From assembly GCA_011317545.1 (NCBI GenBank), contig WUJK01000007.1, positions 682,001-746,000 on the forward strand: 64,000 nucleotides of DNA, written 5' to 3'. Position numbers and translations under genes: made by a program. Below, piece by piece: positions 47,955 through 58,669 of this stretch. The DNA is from Coniella vitis. Lineage: Eukaryota > Ascomycota > Sordariomycetes > Diaporthales > Schizoparmaceae. The notes below the pieces were generated by a model. That model was not told the origin of the DNA. It worked only from the letters and a program-made list of their open reading frames with translations, and did no database searches. Within the stretch, counting starts at the first letter, position 1; each line of letters starts with the position of its first letter.

Positions 47955-49701
47955 ATGCTGAATACAATCTTTCATTCTCCAGCAGCACTTGTGCTCGTCA
48001 GCTCTCTTCTTAGCTCTGTTGTAGCACTATCACCCACAGCCGCAAAGACGTGCGTGGTGCCAGCAAGCGGCACCAATGCTACAGACGATGCTCCGGCGAT
48101 TCTCGAGGCTTTTGACAAGTGTGGGAAAGGGGGCACCATCCGCTTCTCGCCTAATACGACCTATTATGTGAACTCAGTCATGAACGTCACATGGCTGGAA
48201 GATGCTGAAGTTGATATCCAAGGAACACTCCTGGTAAGTGACTGCGGTTTTTTCCATACAAGGCGATGTTGAGCCATTAACAACAAAAAATCCTGCCCCA
48301 GTGGAGCACCGACATCCAATACTGGCTCAACAACTCGATGCCAGTCGGCTACCAGAACCAATCTACCGCCTTTGTCCTGGGCGGCAATAACGTGTACATC
48401 CATGGGAACGGTGTGGGCACCCTCAATGGCAACGGGCAGTACTGGTATACGTATATAAGCAAGCAGTCGGACACGTCGAATTATCCAGGCAGACCGCACG
48501 CCATCACTCTCAACGGCTTGAACAACTCGAGGTTTAGTGACTTGAACTTTTACCAGAGTCAAATGTGGTAGGTTTCTATATGTTGTTGATGGGGAATCGA
48601 ACAAAAGAAAAGTTGCGCTGACGTTTGGCTGTCTCGACAACACAACCAGGACCATGTCTATTATCTACTCGCATAATGTTACGCTGGAGAATATTCTCGT
48701 CAACAATACAGCCACTTCTGGAACCGGCTGTGAGTGCTTCTCACTTTTATCTCAACTGGTCCATACCGGGCATGCTAGAAAGCGTTCGCTGATAGATGCA
48801 TCCATGACCTCCAGCAAACACGGACGGAGCAGACACGATCCGCTCGTCCAATATCGCCTTCAACAACTGGACGGTATATAACGGTGATGACAGTATATCC
48901 ATCAAGGCAAACAGCACCAATATCAGCATCACCAATTCCCACTTCTACAATGGCTTGGGCATAGCCATTGGCAGTATTGGCCAGTATGATGGCGTCTACG
49001 AGACCATTCAAGGGGTCAGGGTGGACAATATCACGTACAATAACACTTTATATGCGGTATGTCGAGTGTCCTGGAAACAGGTTGCACAGAGATTTTGTGA
49101 AGCCCTTGCTGAGTCACTTGCTTACCTTTTCTTTTTCCAGTTCTATTTCAAAGCGTGGAGTGGCACCAGCGTCGGATACCCGCCAAATGGAGGTGGTGGC
49201 GGCATAGCCGGTATGTATATCTCTATCTCGTCACTCTCGTCAACAACAGCATCCTTTGGGGGAAAAAAAAATAAAAAATTCTTCTTTTCCCCCTTTCCCC
49301 TACAACACAAAACTCCAAAACTCTCCCTAGATGGGTACTCTTGTCCTCGTTGCCTAAACCCAAGAGACACAGACGTCTCCAACATGACCGTCACGTCCCT
49401 GCACGCCCACAACCTCCGCAGCTCGGCGCTGGAAATCGGCTCGTGCACGTCCTTTTCCGGCGGCGGCACGCCCGCCAACTGCACCAACTCGGCGGTGCAA
49501 ATCCACGACATTGCCATCTCGGGCGTCGCGGGCACGAGCGCGTCCTCGGACGTGGCGAGCTTTGCGTGCAGCGCCGTGCGGCCGTGCTACAACCTGGCCA
49601 TTTCGGACGTGAACCTCACCAAGACAACGACGGGGGACCCAATCACGGGGTACTCGTGTGCGTATGTGGGGACGACGACTGGGTTTAACTGCACAAGCTA
49701 A
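47955..49701 (+). CDS. Secreted GH28 pectinase (exo-polygalacturonase/rhamnogalacturonase type)
   Basis: Six exons: 47955-48233, 48302-48567, 48650-48729, 48815-49056, 49141-49210 and 49373-49701 (421 residues). The last acceptor is uncertain: TAG at 49330 would add 14 residues in phase. I prefer the ACACAG at 49372 because it gives GGGGIADVSNMTV, closer to the family pattern. Residues 1-25 are a signal peptide (LVLVSSLLSSVVAL). The parallel beta-helix core motifs are present: NTDG (Asp212) and GDD (Asp233, Asp234). The third motif, usually GHGxSxGS with a catalytic His, reads GLGIAIGS here (Leu256), and the usual RIK is FYFKAW (Lys293). Many N-glycosylation sites (NST, NVT, NNS) fit a secreted exo-acting enzyme. 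The Leu change is known in some exo-acting or rhamnogalacturonan-type GH28 members (from memory), so substrate is inferred, not shown. Confidence 0.88.
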
Positions 49702-52650
49702 GTTTTATTCTACTCATCGTTGTTCTGCGGCTCTTGTAAGCTGGGACCTGAAGGGTAGAGGATGTCGTGATGTGTATGCTGAAGGCACGATGGGGATACA
49801 TAGTAGCGACAAAGATATATGGGTAGAAAAGAGGCAATTCGAACATCTTGTTTCTTGACATCTTGGTTGGTGAATGTCAAGGTTTGATATTTTCAGCACA
49901 ACAAACTCGACCGATCGCGCGTGAGAAAAGAAGAAAAGAAAAACAAGAAGCCACCCATCAGCCATTCCATCATCCCAATACACCCCAGAAGACCACCCTC
50001 AATACATAAAACTTCTATTTTTGGCTACCTTTTGACCTGCATTCATGTCTTGTGTATTTAAGACGTTGTTTGACATTGAGGCGTGGTTCCTCCGGCGGAC
50101 GGCTGGTGGTCAATAATTGAGGTGCAACATATGGCGGCCCGCCCACGCCATTTTATTTCTACTAATTTGAATTTTATGAGGAGCCCCTGATTCACCAGGC
50201 CAGTATCAAAGGTCATGTGGTCGGATGCTCACGGAGGTTGGGATATTGGGGGTCTGTTCTCTTCTCTACCACGATGGGCTCCTGGTATGGGACAAGAGGC
50301 CGGAAGACGGGGCTCAACAGACAACACGGACGGGTAAGTCTCTTTTGTTTACTATGTACTGTTTAGGGGGTAATATGATTGATTTGTAGGGTTACTACCG
50401 CTCACCAATACAATTCTCGGGACACAAAGAGTAGACGCAAATTTATACAGCAATACGCAACGAATAGTAAGCCGCCGGCTCATTTCATTTGATCTAATCC
50501 TTAATAGACTCACCGAATAAGTTCTACTCTTTACATGTGGGAAGTAAGACACACAAGGATAAAGCCAACCATCTAGTGGCCGAAGGGAGGCGGGAGATGG
50601 GATGGGTAGTAATGTATCGAAAAAGGCAGGTCGCATTTTGGCAGATGTGGCGTGTTTCACTTCTCTCTCTCTGTCTTTCTTTTTTCTTTCTCTTCTCTTT
50701 CTGGCTAAGAGGGTAATAATTGGGGAAAAACTGGCCAGTTCTATGATTCTGACTCTACTATTATAGACACCTACCTGGTGACCTTGGATGCTTGCTTTTC
50801 TTGCCGACTCATTCTATAGTCCATGGACTTATATATACACAATAGATTGGAAAGGCGCCATTGATGAGACGGTCTCGATATAGATTTATGCATACAAATC
50901 TTTCTGGCTCATCGGGCCACTCTCCCCGAGCTAGCTACAATCAAATATCAGTGGGCGAACGAGGATGGAGCCAATCAACGAGACAAATAAGGTCGAGTTT
51001 TCCCGGGAAGAGAGTCGGAGTTTCCGGTACAGACTTGTGAGCAGCCTTTTTTTTCTTCTTTTTTTTTCCTTCACTAAGCAAGAATCAGAGACCGAGGCGC
51101 CGTTTCCTTGGCCTTGGTTGGACGAGGAAGGACTCCCGACGAGCCCGAGCACCGAGTGTATGTACTTCATGGTAATCAATATGTCGTTTCTCTCATGCCA
51201 GGTTACATGTATTTCTTGAAGGAACAAAACCCCCCCTCAAAAAAAAAAAAAACAGACGGTAGGCCTGGATGGAGAACCTCGGCGGCGCTATCAGGACCTA
51301 ACGGACTAAACTGATTCACCAAAAGACTGCACTCCTGTCGATCGCTCGATGCTCCGGAAAGAAAAAACACAGGCAGGACCAGAGTGACTTCATGGAACCA
51401 ACAGACAGGGTTTTTCGTGCAAGAATTCCCATGGGGCCAAAAAATACCAACCAGATACTGCGCTTGCATGCGTAGCCTGCCAGCCTGCCAGCCTGCCAGG
51501 CTTTTCACAGGAAAGGCAACGAGCGACGTTTTTGCTAAGATTGGGAAAGAATATAGGGCAGCAGTCAGTGGGAATGGAGGGCCAGTTTCCTTATCAAGCA
51601 GCCGCCCGGAGAAGGGGATTGGAGTTGTTTTTCTTGCTGGAAGGATGGTATGGGGATGGATGGATGGGCTGCACGTCTCTGCACCTCCGGTACACACCAT
51701 CACGGCCCCAATTTGCTGCAGAAAATCTGACGCGCCTAGGCGATGCAATACACTTCTTGGCAGGGGAAAAAAAAAAAAACGGTTGGTGTGGTACTGTCGA
51801 CTGGTGTGTGTGGCCGGTCGATCGCCGATTTGCATGGGGACTTGTCTACTCTTCATGTTGCCAGCTGCTCACTGAGATTAGTGCATTGTAAGAAAGTGGC
51901 CGAGAGAATCCTGTCGTCTTTGGAGCTGCCTTTCGAGCCACAGTCGGATTGAACGTGTCGTGTCCTGTCGCTGTCTGGTTTTGTGTGTTGGCGGCAAGGT
52001 TGGTGAAGAAATTCAGTAAATTATACTCGCCAGTATTATGTACATGGCGCCCTCTGTCTGTGTCTGCAGGAGTGCGTTTTTATGTATCAGCAGGCGCCTG
52101 CTGGCACCATCAACTACTATGTATTCGGTCCATCAACACACCTCGAGGCCAACAAGGGAAGCTCGTGGCCCACCATCCCGGAAGGATTTCACTGAGGGCT
52201 TGCGAGCCCCGAAGGAGGTGCCACTACCAGACCGTTCACTCACTCCGCTTGTGATTGTGATAAGCTTCTCGGAGCTTCCCCGTTTTATTACTAGTCTGCG
52301 CCGCCATCTTTTCCAGCCCACTGATTTCCAGGCCAGGCCAGGCCAGGGTTGATCCCAAGGGTGGGTCGAGAAAGTTCAGAACAGAGCTGAGCTGTACGTT
52401 TAGTCCCCGCGATGACCTCATGGAATCCATTTAGGATCATCGTACTTCTGGGCCAAGGTTGAAATGGATGGCGCCGAGTGCCTCAAAGAGAAGAAAAAAG
52501 CATATTGGGAATCATATGCACAACCACAACCACACAACCCATCAGATAGATTGCAAGGCTTGGGCAATGACGGAAGACAGAAGCCACTTCTTGTTCGCTT
52601 GCCGGCTTGCTTGCCGCTTTACTTTTTCCCCCTCTGTTTCCTTCTTGGCG

Positions 52651-52675
52651 GCGTTGCGTTGCGTTGCGTTGCGTT
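52651..52675. repeat. (GCGTT)5 microsatellite
   Basis: Five exact tandem copies of a five-base unit in non-coding DNA. Confidence 0.9.
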
Positions 52676-52727
52676 GTGGATGTCGAGCGACACATGGCGA
52701 TACAGTGCCACTCATCTCCGCCCAGCA

Positions 52728-52754
52728 CAGCCAGCGCAGCCAGCGCAGCCAGCC
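52728..52754. repeat. CAGCCAGCG tandem repeat, three copies
   Basis: Two exact copies and one with one change, in non-coding DNA 50 bases after the (GCGTT)5 run. Confidence 0.8.
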
Positions 52755-53426
52755 CAGCCCAGCCTTCAACGCCAGGGACAAGACTGGCCAATGGCTCCTA
52801 TGATATGTTGGGTGAATGGGGCACCCGATTTTGGGGTGGTTGGTGTGCATGCGCGTACACTGTATGTTAGAAGTGGTGAGTGCGTGCGTGGCCCTTTGGT
52901 ACATGCCTAACAGACAGAAAAACAAGACAGCCCAGGCCAGCCAGAACTCTCAGAGAGAACGTGTCATTCGCACACTGTGAACCCCTCCAATGCTTCCCTG
53001 GTGGTGTTGCGTAGGTTGCGTCGCTAGTCGTGCATCTTGCTCTGCCCTTCTCCTTTCTTTCTCATTCTCCCGTTGGGCTAGAACTGTAAAGAAAGACAAG
53101 AAGAACCTAAAGCAAAAAGACGAGAAGAAAAAAAAAAAAGGAAGACGGATCCACGGCACACAGTCTCGTGGGAGGCAACGTGAGGAACGTGCCATGGCAC
53201 CGCGTCGCATCGCGCTGCATGTGAAAATAATAATAATAATAACAGTAAAATACGGATTGTACACTACGGTACTATAGTACAGTACCTGTAGAGTACTGCA
53301 TAGTACAACACTAACTACAACATAGCAGGGTTCTGCAAGTACTATAGTGTCTGGAGGTGCTGTAGCCGGGGCCTTTTCACGGCACAGCGGGTCATTGCCG
53401 CCTGCCGCCTGCAGCCTGCCCTGCAC

Positions 53427-53453
53427 TACTATGTATGTACTATGTACATAGTA
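53427..53453. repeat. Three overlapping TACTATGTA/TACATAGTA words
   Basis: Copies at 53427-53435, 53438-53446 and 53445-53453. The last two overlap to form the perfect 16-bp palindrome TACTATGTACATAGTA at 53438-53453, the inside-out form of the palindrome at 13260-13275. Non-coding; 150 bases after a GTAC-rich stretch. Confidence 0.85.
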
Positions 53454-56400
53454 AAGGGTACATTAGTAATAAGACATTTTCAGATTGGATCCCAATTTTT
53501 TGAGCACCATGCCACCACTTGCTCAGCAGCATTGTTGCTTTGGACAAAAGAGTGAGATGTACGTTGGAAAGTAATTTCTCGCTCTCACTCACAATTTGGA
53601 GTCTCGGGAGATTTGGGATCTCAGGATGCATGGACGGCCTCTGCTGCATTATCCGCGGTATTCCAAGGAGCGGTTTTGGTGTGTGTACAAAGTGCACCCA
53701 TACTATTATACATAGTATTCCAAAGAGAGAGACTTGGAAGTACCATAGTACTGGCTCCAGTGTGACACGAAACTCGGCAAGATCCTGCTCATTCAGAGAT
53801 CTCTGGGAAGAAAATTCAGCCACACACCTCTGTTCGTAGAATACCGTAGCGATCCCACAGAGGATAGTCAGTCCGTCCGTTCGTCCGTCACTCAGCCAGT
53901 GCTGCTCTGAGCCACCATAACAAGGGAAAAAAGAACAAGCCATCTCTATAGGCTTTATGCCCTCTTACATAGTACACGATGCGACAAGAGCAGGTCACTG
54001 GGCCCCGTTCTTGTTCGACAAACAACGGTGGCATGCATTGTACATACAGAGTACATGGCATATTCACACAGTAAACACGCTTGCCACTCACTCATCTTTT
54101 TGTTCTCTTTCTGTCCATTCTTGGCACGTGTATTTGGTTCCCCTCTCTCTGGAACACTGTTCCATCATGCCGTGCTCTCGGCAGTAGTGCCGCAGCGAAA
54201 ACTACTGACCAAGAGGCAACGGTCTTCTTCTCTCGTCACGCTCGCTCTTCTTTTGCGCTGTGACCCTTCTTCTAGTATGTACAGTACTATAACAGCAAGC
54301 TAGCTGCAAGGACGTCAGGATAGCGAGATGAACTCGCACTGCAGCTGGTGTCTGAGATTTGTGTGCCACCTAGAATGGCTGGTGTGCATGCTATCTAGGA
54401 TATGTTCTGATGAGCCCTCCGAAACAAGACATTTTTATTTTTTTTCTCGGTTCGTTTTTTACCTCTGTAATCTGCACTATAATTATCCTCTTTTTGCTTG
54501 AGGCTGAGTAGTGAGCACCTGCGCACGGCCAATGTCGCATCGACAGCATGACGGTTATCAAAGCCAGTAACTGTAGCCGTACAGTCGACTAATAAACAGT
54601 ATGTACTAAGTATGTAAAAGCCAGCGATACCTGACGCACGAGCCGCGAACGTAGCCGTGCCCCCCGTCCCGAGCCTGCGTGCTTACCGTTCCTGAAGCTA
54701 GCAGAGTTATGTCAGGAGCGACATGGACAAGAAGCAGAAACTTGGTGATCAGCGGGTTTGAGAATGCGTTGGCTCTCCTCAGCCTTTTTTTATTTTTTCA
54801 GCCAACCTGATTCTTCTTCCTTCTTCAGGCGGCTCGTCGCTACTGTTTGGGGAAAGCAGAAAGGGCCTAGACAACCCAGAAAAAAGATCTGCTAGTGTTA
54901 TGGATATCCATGGTACTTCTTTGTCAAATGAAGTCATATTGCCCTGCCAAGGCCGGCACTATAGTAGGAGAAACGCTCGGTTCAACTGACAGCTGCATCA
55001 CAGTGGCCTGTGCCGCACTGGGCCTTGCTGTTTCTTACCCTTACCGCCGTATAATACAGTGTGTCAGTCCAGTCCCCCTCGGAAGTCCTCTGCAAAAGCA
55101 GCCGCCTTCTTGGGCCAACGCTATTCATTGTTGGAAGCGATGGAATACTATGTGCATAGTAGACAGGCCAGGCCGGCCTCTGCCACAGCGACCACCGTGT
55201 CAAACTCGTCCACGCCAAAGACTCTTCCAGTTGCTGTACAAGTACAATTCCATACGGGCACGTTCGCACCGTATCCATTCGAACCAATTCAACCCGTCCT
55301 CCCTTGGGAAGAGCAGAAGAGGGGAAAGGCAACAGAGAGAGAGAGAGAGAGAACAGCCCAAAAAGCGCCCCAGCCCCCTGCTTTGTTCCAGGTGTCAATC
55401 ACCACGCCCCAAAACTGCCAGCCCATCCAACTCGAGGCACCAAGCAGGCCAATCACATCACATCTCGCCCAAGGAGCAGAAAAGCTGTTGGGACCTTCTT
55501 CTCCCGATCTGCACTGATCGTCTGTGTGGCCCGAGTCTTGCTGCCATCCCTGCTTGCTCTGCTGCCCCAGTCGCTTGATGTGCATCTTGGCTGCGCGAAT
55601 ACTATGTACATTGGGGGTACAAAAACTCCTATACCATGTGTACATGCATGGTTGTATGCATGCATGATTGATTGACTGATTGACTGGCAAAATGGATTGG
55701 CTGTGTGGTCGGTAGTTTTCCTTCTCTTGCCCTCTCTTTGCTTCCAGTCCACAGTCACAGTGCTAGTCCAGCAGATGCTGAACAGGAGCCCCAAACCTGA
55801 TGGCCATTCTTTTCCCATGTTTTCCATCTCTCATTCCCATCCGGTGCCCATTGTTTCCCTGGCTGGCTGGCTGGCTGGCTGTGGTGGGCCTGGCAGAGTA
55901 CATATTGACTCACAACTCTCTTGTTCTTCCCATTATCATGTACCATGCATGTATGGTCCCGCCGTAAGCTTCCTCCATTCATTCTTTTCCTCTTTTCCCG
56001 CCCAAATCCCCGTCTGGGCAATGACTTACCTGTCTCTGATGTACATTGTCTAGTACACTGGTACTCAAGGAGATCGTGCAGCCACACCAGGCGTACCAAT
56101 GTAGAAGTAGAAGTAGCAGTCCATGCCAGTTGTTGTATATCAACCTCACCCACCCCCTTCGTTCAGAACCCTTTCTACCCTCCACGCTACCTTACTCCAA
56201 TATTCTCAAACCTCTTTCTCCTCCTCCTCCTCTCTTTTCTTGTGAATTGCGCGCGCGTGTGTGTGTATGAGTTGCGCGCTTGTGTGTGCGGTTCTTGTGT
56301 GTATAATCTTCCTCGCAGAGTCAGAGTATCGTGGCTCTTACCTGTCAGCCCACCACCCACACCATCCACCTCACGACAACTACAATTTGACATTTGCCTG

Positions 56401-56753
56401 GGCTTTGTCATCAACCCATTCACACGACGCCAAAACACCAAACCGAACTCGTCGTTGAACCTTTCTTCAGTCGAGACTATCAGGCTTCAGACTCACTGGA
56501 GTGGCCTGCCTCTTTTCAAAAGATCAACCTGCCAGATATCTTGCCAACCAAGCTTTCTGCCTGACCTTCTTTCTCTCCTCTTCCCTTCCTCCACCCCATC
56601 CGCTCTCAACAGAAGTTGCACCATTCGTTCGTCAACCAAGACAGACAACGCTCGCGATCGCTTCTCGTCCGTCAAGTCCAACCGAACCGATCAACCAACT
56701 TGTTCTTTGCAACTCTTCTCTGCTTCCTCTTCTTTGAGAACATCGTTGTCAGA

Positions 56754-58481
56754 ATGAAGGCTGCCGCCACTCTCGTTTCCCTGGCTGCCCTGGCCGGCGT
56801 CGCCCTCTCCCAGGGCGTCACCTCCGCCATTGCGCCCGCCGCCAGCTCTCCCGCTGGTTGCTCCGCCTCGTACGATGGCACCTTTGAGATCACCGTCGCT
56901 GAGGTTACCATTCAGAAGCGCAGCGAGCCTATTGCCGTAAGTTTTGATATCCTCCCACACCCAGCCGCCCGACTGCTCTTGCCCTTTTGCCGCGACTTTC
57001 CCGGCGCGATTTGTCGGTCTGGACGCGTTCAACGCGGGTCTTTGGCGATGAACTCGCTTGGCCCGTGGCAGCGCGATGACACCACACGAGGATGCCCCCA
57101 GTCTTTCCTCCATCCCGAGTTTGCCTTTCATTTCTCCCTGTCCCGTCGGATTCCCCGAGCGAGCCTGCAGGAGCCGCTCCCAAAGCAGCTCGAGCCGCCG
57201 AGTGGCGGTACTATTCCCTTGCTTGAGAAAATGTTTTCCGCCCTTGCTTCCCGGCAAAACACAAAATGAGCAATCGATGAAACCGCTCTGCGTGCTTCAC
57301 TTTGCTGCCGTCGCTTGCGCAATCGGTAAGCCGCGGAAAGCGTGGTTGCTGGGTTGCCATCGAGAAGCGTGCCGATCCTCGAGATGGGCAACGCAAATCA
57401 TGATGCCAATACCATCCATTCATTGCCCTCTCTTAAATTCGCGTCAACCCTCAAAATGGCCCACCCAAAAGCAATCGTGACGACTGACCTTCTTTTTGCA
57501 ATCCAACAGAAGCGCGCTGCTTGTGCTAGCACCGGCACCCTCGTTGCTAACCTCACCAACGGCATCTTGACCGACGCCGAGGGCCGAACTGGATACATAG
57601 CTAGCAACTATCAATTCCAGTTCGACCACCCGCCCCAGGCTGGCGCCATTTACACTGCCGGCTTTTCCGTCTGCACCAACGGCTCTCTGGCTCTCGGCGG
57701 CTCCGAGGTCTTTTACGAGTGCCTCTCTGGTGACTTCTACAACCTGTACGACCGTAACTGGGCTGCCCAGTGCTCCGCCGTGGAGATTATTGTTCTCCCT
57801 TGCGGCAGTGATACTTCCGAGTCCGGCGACGGTCAGGTTGTCGGCACCCAGGTTGTCACCACCACCATTGTGAGCGTCCTTTCGGACGGCCAGCCTCAGG
57901 TCAAGACCACCACCACTGGTGTTCCTGTCTGCCAAATCTCGCAGATTAGCGATGGTAAGTCTCTCCTTGTGTAAACCCTTCGCTGGATTTGTTGTGTTTG
58001 GTTTCCGTAGCGAGAATTCGGTCGCTGACTTTTTCTGTTTCCTTTGACAGGTCAAGTCCAGGTTGCCACCACTCCCTGTGCTAGCATCACCACCACGGTG
58101 AACACTGCCACCTCCACTCTGGCCCCCGTCTCGCAGTACTCGGACGGCCAGATCCAGGTCACTCCTGCTGCCTCGGTCCCCACTGTCACCGCCGCCTCGG
58201 CCACTACCACGGCCTCGGTTGTTGCCTCGGGCTCGGTCGTGGCCTCGGGCTCGGTCGTGACCGTGCCTAGCGAGTCGGCGCCGGTTTCCACCGGCGGCGG
58301 TAGCACCCTGGCCACCACCCAGGCCTCGGGAACTGCCTCGTCGGGCAGCTCGACCACGTCGTCCTCGCCGTCGACTGGAACCTCGGCCCCCGCTAGCAGC
58401 GGAGCGGCTGCCGGATCGATGAAGATGGGTTCGATGGCTGCCCTCATGGTCGGCCTGATTGGCGCCGTTGCCTTCTTCTAG
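56754..58481 (+). CDS. PIR-type cell-wall protein with GPI signal
   Basis: Three exons: 56754-56936, 57510-57954 and 58051-58481, giving 352 residues. The first intron is unusually long (573 nt). Residues 1-19 are a signal peptide (MKAAATLVSLAALAGVALS). Two KR dipeptides follow (QKR and, at the start of exon 2, KRAACAS), fitting Kex2 cleavage. Next is a cysteine-bearing domain typical of fungal covalently linked wall proteins (GRTGYIASNYQFQFD, AGFSVCTNGSLALGG, LSGDFYNLYD). Three PIR-like motifs are seen: SVLSDGQPQ, SQISDGQVQ (across the second intron) and SQYSDGQIQ. A Ser/Thr-rich stalk and a hydrophobic C-tail (MAALMVGLIGAVAFF) after small residues suggest a GPI anchor, so the protein has both alkali-labile (PIR) and GPI routes to the wall. 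It is likely highly expressed, given its CT-rich leader. Confidence 0.9.
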
Positions 58482-58611
58482 ATTGCAACGGGCATGCTCG
58501 GGAGTGGCGAGGGATTGAAAAAAGAAAAACCCAAAAGAAAGAAAAAAACAAGACCAATTGCAGCGCCGTTCTCTATCCGACAGCATCTCGTCATTTTTGC
58601 CGCAAGAGTTT

Positions 58612-58669
58612 GGGAAAGATTTCTTGAGCTTGTCTCATCTGGGAAAGATTTCTTGAGCTTGTCTCATCT
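58612..58669. repeat. 29-bp perfect tandem duplication
   Basis: 58612-58640 and 58641-58669 are identical (starting GGGAAAGATTTCTTG). It lies about 130 bases after the PIR stop, probably in the 3' UTR. A recent duplication, useful as a strain marker. Confidence 0.9.

Larger units (their letters stand above)
49702..56753. other. 7 kb gene-poor region between the GH28 and PIR genes
   Basis: No credible gene over 7 kb, the largest gap in the window. It holds nine dispersed words (49797, 50350, 52115, 53427, 53438, 53445, 53709, 53966, 55600), (GCGTT)5 at 52651-52675, a 9-bp CAGCCAGCG repeat at 52728-52754, GTAC-rich DNA at 53260-53310, and a long CT-rich leader of the PIR gene (about 56150-56750). 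Frames such as 51203-51856 and 55921-56757 have no protein-like pattern. Possible non-coding transcript, old degraded repeat or large promoter; sequence alone does not say. Confidence 0.55.

Noticed and set aside
51203..51856. 217-codon minus-strand frame in the 7-kb gap
   Set aside because: Phe runs from poly-T, no domain, and no matching exons nearby; looks like chance.
55921..56757. 278-codon plus-strand frame before the PIR gene
   Set aside because: It covers the CT-rich leader of the PIR gene; the Ser/Pro-rich content follows from the CT bias and it overlaps the true start in another frame.
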